Source of the DNA: Micromonospora tarapacensis
GTDB taxonomy: Bacteria; Actinomycetota; Actinomycetes; Mycobacteriales; Micromonosporaceae
Reading direction: 5' to 3'
Assembly (NCBI RefSeq): GCF_019697375.1
Contig: NZ_JAHCDI010000004.1
Span: 2,405,324-2,469,323 of the forward strand
Length of the DNA stretch: 64,000 bases
Both the position numbers and the translations under genes were made by a program. Numbering within the stretch: position 1 is the first letter of the stretch; every line of letters begins with the position of its first letter. Below, one piece after another: positions 60,527 to 64,000 of this stretch. The notes under the pieces were generated by a model. The model was not told the DNA's origin. It did not search any database and was given only the letters and a program-made list of their open reading frames with translations.

Positions 60527-60709
60527 CGGGTCAGCGGCAGATCATGAAAAGTCGCCTATGTCCTCGATCAAACGGCCAGGCGTGTTAACGGCCGGACGGG
60601 CAGACTCCGAGGCGAGGGCCAGAAGCAGAGAGATATTTACCTTTCCGACATCGCCCGAACGTGGCACTGTCGGGTTTTGGACTTCGCGGTATCACTCGGG
60701 GGCAAACCT

Positions 60710-61045
60710 GTGATAGATGTCGATGTTTACCTAGAGTTGTCCGATCTCTTCCGCTTCCGCTACGACCCGGCCTTGCTCAGCCTCATCGCCGAGCGGCCGT
60801 CTCGCTTCCGTGACCTGGTCACCCGGCTGGAGGGCCAGGTCGAGGGTCACGTGGACGACAACGCTGTGGGTCGCAGCCTGAAGCGCCTCACCAACGACAG
60901 CCTTGTCCGCAAGGCCAAGATGCGAGACGGCAACAAGCTCGTGCCGGTCTACTCCATCACCGACGAGGGCCGGCTGTCCGTCAGCGTCTACCACGCCGTG
61001 ATCGATGCCTATCGTCGTATCCAACGGAGCGGCGACGCCGCCTGA
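60710..61045 (+). CDS. Winged-helix regulator (HxlR/PadR-like)
   Basis: The 111-residue product from GTG 60710 (CGGGGGC upstream) has RYDPALLSLIAERPSRFRDL, VTRLEGQVEGHVDDNAVGRS, LKRLTNDSLVRKAKMRDG and a C-terminal YSITDEGRLSVSVYHAVIDA. This is the one-domain winged-helix pattern of HxlR-type regulators. Similar palindromes flank the gene (60513 and 61071), which suggests autoregulation and control of the Tad operon. Another start at 60677 is open but lacks a ribosome site. Confidence 0.7.
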   Translation: MIDVDVYLELSDLFRFRYDPALLSLIAERPSRFRDLVTRLEGQVEGHVDDNAVGRSLKRLTNDSLVRKAKMRDGNKLVPVYSITDEGRLSVSVYHAVIDAYRRIQRSGDAA

Positions 61046-61070
61046 CGCAACCCGAGACGGTCACTGACCG

Positions 61071-61086
61071 CGTGTACGTGCACACG
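61071..61086. promoter_or_regulatory. Near-palindrome CGTGTACGTGCACACG
   Basis: This site lies 60 bp upstream of the lipoprotein gene and shares CGTGTA and ACACG half-sites with the palindrome at 60513. It may be a second operator of the same winged-helix regulator. Confidence 0.4.
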
Positions 61087-61144
61087 TGACAGTAGCGGAG
61101 AACCGCCATTCCAAGGTACGAACGACAGCGGAGCCGGAGGGCAC

Positions 61145-61723
61145 ATGAACGGCACCATCCGCACCATCACCCTGACCGCCCTGCTCGCCGTCGCAGCATC
61201 GCTGACGGCCTGCACCGACCCCGAAGAACCCTCCATCACCCTACCCAGTGCCAGCAGCCCATCATCCACGGCGAGCCCAACAGCCAGCGCCACATCAACA
61301 ACGACTCCACAACAGCAGATCCTCGATGCGTACCTCGGCATGCAGCGCGCGTTCCTCAAAGCCAGCGAGACCGCAAACCCAGAGGAACCCTCACTCGCCC
61401 AATACGCCGCTGGGCGAGCGCTCCAACAACTGACAGCCGGCCTTACCTCGATGCGCGACCAAGGGTTACGCGGCCGGGGAGACGCCGTGTTCGACCCAGA
61501 AGTTGAATCAATGGCCCCGGCGAATGCACCCACGAAGGCGCGGGTGCGCGATTGCATGGACACCAGCAAGACCAGTCGATACAAGGCAAACGGCGACCCC
61601 TACAACGACACCCCCGGTGGTCTCCGACTCGTCATCGCAGACTTGGAACGCGCTGACGGCGCCTGGAAGGTCACAGGATTGGGGGTGCACGAGGTGGGAT
61701 CATGCGTGCTCGCAAACTCCTAA
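61145..61723 (+). CDS. Probable lipoprotein
   Basis: The 192-residue product has a signal peptide with a lipobox (LLAVAASLTAC, Cys23), then a Ser/Thr/Pro-rich linker and a folded part with QQQILDAYLGMQRAFLKAS and LRLVIADLERADGAWKVTGL. No family is named, but the final part resembles secreted nuclear-transport-factor-like folds. It overlaps the next secreted protein gene by 22 bp. Confidence 0.75.
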   Translation: MNGTIRTITLTALLAVAASLTACTDPEEPSITLPSASSPSSTASPTASATSTTTPQQQILDAYLGMQRAFLKASETANPEEPSLAQYAAGRALQQLTAGLTSMRDQGLRGRGDAVFDPEVESMAPANAPTKARVRDCMDTSKTSRYKANGDPYNDTPGGLRLVIADLERADGAWKVTGLGVHEVGSCVLANS

Positions 61724-62562
61724 CCGCTACTTTCGCAACGATCGCGATGGCCCTGGTTCCATCCACGGCCTACGCAGACGGCTACGGCGACGTCAACTGC
61801 CAACTCAACCCCGAGAACCCTCAATGCAACATCGTCGTGATCGACCCAGGCGCAGGCGGCGGCACCGGCGGCAGCGACGGCGGAGGGTCGCTGACCTGCA
61901 AACTCGGCGGCGAAGTCGTCCCCTGCTACAGCGAGGCATGGGGCTGGCTCGGCAGCGACGGCTGCTACTACGGCAAAGACGGCGGTGGGTTCCTGCCGGA
62001 CGGCTGGTACATCAAGACCTGCTATGACCCGGCCACCGACGAACTGGCCTTCGGCGGCACCGTCTTTCTGACCAACCCGCCGACAACCCTGGACATCATG
62101 GTTCAACGAGCGTTGTCGCAGCTCACCTTCCCCAAACCGGTCATGGCCTCCAACCCCCGGCTGGACAAGCCACAGGTGGTGCACGTGCCCGTGTGGTGGT
62201 GGGTCCAGCCGGGCCTCTGGAAGACCCACACAGCCACGGCGTCGCTACCCGGCATCAGCATTACCGCGCGGGCCGAACCGACAAAGATCACCTGGTATGC
62301 CGGCGACGGCAGCTCCAAGGTATGCCACGGCCCTGGCACCCCATGGACCGGAGGCGCACCACCGCTGTCCGAATCGGACTGTAGCCACACCTACACGACC
62401 ACATCACGCGAAGCCCCGGGCGGAAAGTTCACCCTACGCGCTGTCGTCACCTGGCACATCGCCTGGTCCGGTGGCGGCTTCAGTGGAACCGAGCCCCCGG
62501 CGACGACCGCTGACCAAGCCACCATCGAAGTAACCGACAACTGGCCCGTCATCACTGGCTGA
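61702..62562 (+). CDS. Secreted protein, unknown
   Basis: The 286-residue product starts with a signal peptide (MRARKLLTATFATIAMALVP, probable cut after AYA near residue 25). A glycine-rich stretch and Cys pairs follow (DVNCQLNPENPQC, LTCKLGGEVVPCYSEAWGWL). The C-terminal part is beta-rich with DCSHTYTTTSREAPGGKFTL. It has no named domain. Its start overlaps the lipoprotein gene, so both exported proteins are made together, next to the Tad operon. Confidence 0.7.
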   Translation: MRARKLLTATFATIAMALVPSTAYADGYGDVNCQLNPENPQCNIVVIDPGAGGGTGGSDGGGSLTCKLGGEVVPCYSEAWGWLGSDGCYYGKDGGGFLPDGWYIKTCYDPATDELAFGGTVFLTNPPTTLDIMVQRALSQLTFPKPVMASNPRLDKPQVVHVPVWWWVQPGLWKTHTATASLPGISITARAEPTKITWYAGDGSSKVCHGPGTPWTGGAPPLSESDCSHTYTTTSREAPGGKFTLRAVVTWHIAWSGGGFSGTEPPATTADQATIEVTDNWPVITG

Positions 62563-62600
62563 CAGCCATTCTGGCCGCAGGCCGACAATCTCTATCTCGA

Positions 62601-62643
62601 CACAGCTCGCCGAGCGCGCATAGGCGCTCGGCGAGCTGTGTTT
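62601..62643 (+). terminator. Strong terminator after the secreted-protein genes
   Basis: Perfect 17-bp arms (62601-62617 and 62624-62640) with a 6-nt loop are followed by TTT. A second small stem (GCCCACA/TGTGGGC) follows near 62645-62663. Confidence 0.8.
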
Positions 62644-62803
62644 GCGCCCACACCTGTTGTGGGCTGCCGAGCCGTCTTCCCCGCCCGCCATGATGGCGAA
62701 GCGGTCGAGCCGATCCACCCCGATTCCGACAGAGGAGGTCCCTGACAGCCATGCCTCAAACCGTTTCAGGTCTGCACCATCCACCACGACAGCCAGGAGT
62801 CCT

Positions 62804-63271
62804 ATGCCAGAAGTCAGCCCGCGGGTACCCGGCCCGCTCCACAACGTGCCGGGCTCGCGACGGGCCAGCAACCCACCACAGTGGAAAGGCATGGCCACAA
62901 GCCACGACGCGAACGCTTCACGCCGTCGCCCGTCTGTAGGCGACCGGTCGGCCACCGACGCGGCCACCCCGCCCGGCACCGACCCCACCCCCGACGCCAT
63001 CCAGCACCACCCCGGCCATCAGGACGAGCGGGGAGAGCCACCGATGGCCCGCCCCTCCACCGATACCACCCCAGCCCGGCGACGCCGGGCCGCCGGTGAC
63101 CGGCGGACAACCATCGACGCGCGCACCCAACAGGCGGCCGATGACTCAGGGACGTTGACCGTGATCGTCCAACCTCGGGATTTCAGGCTCCCTAACGTGC
63201 TCAGGCACATCGAGGCTGGAAAGATTGTGCTCGTCATTCCGCAACACAACGGCCCGACTAGTTTCGAGTGA
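62804..63271 (+). CDS. Small hypothetical protein, possibly antitoxin-like at its end
   Basis: Two starts are possible. ATG 62804 (AGGAG 5 bp upstream) gives 155 residues, mostly disordered and basic; ATG 63044 (GGGAGAG upstream) gives 75. The final residues LTVIVQPRDFRLPNVLRHIE and AGKIVLVIPQHNGPTSFE resemble the end of Phd-type antitoxins (helix, then EAGK and a strand). No toxin gene is adjacent. The assignment is weak and the start is uncertain. Confidence 0.45.
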   Translation: MPEVSPRVPGPLHNVPGSRRASNPPQWKGMATSHDANASRRRPSVGDRSATDAATPPGTDPTPDAIQHHPGHQDERGEPPMARPSTDTTPARRRRAAGDRRTTIDARTQQAADDSGTLTVIVQPRDFRLPNVLRHIEAGKIVLVIPQHNGPTSFE

Positions 63272-63320
63272 TGCTGGTTGCATTATCAGAGGGACCGTAG
63301 CCGCCGATCCTGCAACAAAA

Positions 63321-63353
63321 GAGGCTCACCCGGTGAAATGCCGGGTGAGCCTC
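63321..63353. terminator. Terminator between convergent genes
   Basis: Perfect 13-bp arms (63321-63333 and 63341-63353) with a 7-nt loop lie between the 62804 gene and the end of the recombinase gene. Confidence 0.75.
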
Positions 63354-63367
63354 TGCCGTTCCGCGTG

Positions 63368-64000
63368 CTAACGCCGGAAACACAAGCCGTTGCCAAGGTC
63401 GACAATCCCCATCGCGCCCGCCGGGCCGTTTTGGCCTACCGTCCCGACGGCGATTCCCCACCACCCATCATGCTCCGCGAGAACCATTCCCCAGGACGCC
63501 TTGACCGCGCGGACCATTCCGCGCTTGACAGTGTCATCACCGGCATTCCACATCTGCGCCACCGTCTGCCCCGTGGGTGCATAGTCGAACTGGTCGGGAA
63601 CGATCACGAATCCCTCGATGCGCGCCTTGATCGCCTTACGCTCCGCCACCAACGTGTCCAGCTCGTCATCATCCTCGGTGGCGGAGAGTCGAGCCTGTAT
63701 CTTGCGAAGCCCGGCGTGCAGCTCGTCCAACTCGTGCGCGTTTCCCGCCACTCGCTGAAACGCGAGAATGTCTGTCGTGTCGCTGGCGAACATACCGGCA
63801 ACGACGTCGATGACGGGTTGCGCTTCGACCCCCTTGAAATCGCCGCAGGACAGGCGCCGTTTGGCATGACCACCACAGCGGAGCTTCGGCGTGCGTGGCT
63901 TCGGTACGCGTGGCTTGCCCGTGCGCGAGTTCTTTGCCGGCGTCAGACCCGCGTTAAGGAACAGCTTCCCCGCGCATTCAGGGCAGTCGAGAATGCCGGA
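63368..64000 (-). CDS. Large serine recombinase, C-terminal part (cut by window end)
   Basis: The 210 visible residues begin with SGILDCPECAGKLFLNAG and continue to LRCGGHAKRRLSCGDF, a recombinase zinc-ribbon with two Cys pairs. A coiled-coil segment follows (HAGLRKIQARLSATEDDDEL) and a final beta part with TVKRGMVRAVKASWGMVL. This is the C-terminal half of large serine integrases. The catalytic domain lies beyond position 64000. It is the likely integrase of the mobile element, and its place marks a probable end of the element. The stop is TAG at 63368-63370. Confidence 0.75.
   Translation of the reverse strand, partial: SGILDCPECAGKLFLNAGLTPAKNSRTGKPRVPKPRTPKLRCGGHAKRRLSCGDFKGVEAQPVIDVVAGMFASDTTDILAFQRVAGNAHELDELHAGLRKIQARLSATEDDDELDTLVAERKAIKARIEGFVIVPDQFDYAPTGQTVAQMWNAGDDTVKRGMVRAVKASWGMVLAEHDGWWGIAVGTVGQNGPAGAMGIVDLGNGLCFRR

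Noticed and set aside
62751..62939. 62-codon frame overlapping the 62804 gene
   Set aside because: It overlaps the better-supported frame, and its composition looks like an out-of-phase shadow.

Overview
The window is high-GC DNA of actinomycete type. The signs are a Scr1/DUF5753 regulator paired with a DUF397 protein, a PF04672-type SAM methyltransferase, DUF4192 and DUF932 proteins, a BTAD-LysM protein, many GTG starts and many 4-bp ATGA/GTGA gene overlaps. Micromonosporaceae or Streptomyces relatives fit best, but the genus cannot be fixed from this sequence. Most of the window looks like accessory DNA, probably an integrative and conjugative element or a plasmid. It holds conjugation-type secretion genes, plasmid-type DUF proteins, a DNA methylase, an IS element and, at the right edge, part of a large serine recombinase. 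No tRNA, rRNA or CRISPR array was seen.

Layout. (1) 0.6-9.4 kb: regulators and enzymes. These are a Scr1/DUF397 pair, a large XRE regulator behind a tiny leader ORF, an asparaginase with a PPC-domain partner, and a second XRE regulator split by an IS1380-family element (4-bp duplication TCAG; removing the IS restores the frame exactly). An aminoglycoside-phosphotransferase-fold kinase converges on it. (2) 9.6-23.8 kb, minus strand: about 17 genes in short translationally coupled cassettes, most separated by perfect stem-loops. It encodes a GGDEF protein, DUF4192, DUF932, an Ssd/CpaE-like single domain, a DNA methylase with a degenerate partner, and many unknowns. (3) 23.8-27.2 kb: divergent control regions rich in CTGTCAG/CTGACAG heptamers and phased GTCAGGT repeats, plus a sigma-like HTH protein and two XRE regulators. 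(4) 27.2-44.8 kb, plus strand: a type IV secretion operon (VirB2-, VirB6-, VirB3/PrgI-, VirB4- and VirD4-like), then a replication-relaxation protein, a sigma-like factor, a double winged-helix protein, a lysozyme-like/M23 cell-wall hydrolase, a ComM-like AAA protein with an altered Walker B motif and several unknowns. (5) 45.0-50.6 kb: a deoxyribosyltransferase-like protein, a second XRE regulator plus kinase pair, and a methyltransferase. (6) 51.0-60.4 kb, minus strand: a complete Tad/Flp pilus operon (CpaB, TadZ-like, CpaF, TadB, TadC, Flp-like, three TadE-type proteins, BTAD-LysM protein, prepilin peptidase). (7) 60.5-64.0 kb: a winged-helix regulator between two similar palindromes, two secreted proteins, a small unknown gene and the recombinase.

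How the parts may work together (inference). VirB4/VirD4 and the membrane subunits would form a DNA-transfer channel, the M23 protein would open the wall, and the Tad pilus could provide mating-pair contact. No relaxase was recognised. The repeated CTGTCAG heptamer upstream of several transcription units suggests one element-wide DNA-binding control.

Caution. Eight single-base frameshifts lie in C-tracts of otherwise good genes, and each is repaired by adding one C on the coding strand. This uniform pattern points to homopolymer under-calling in the assembly more than to real decay, so those genes are annotated as single units with their repair positions.
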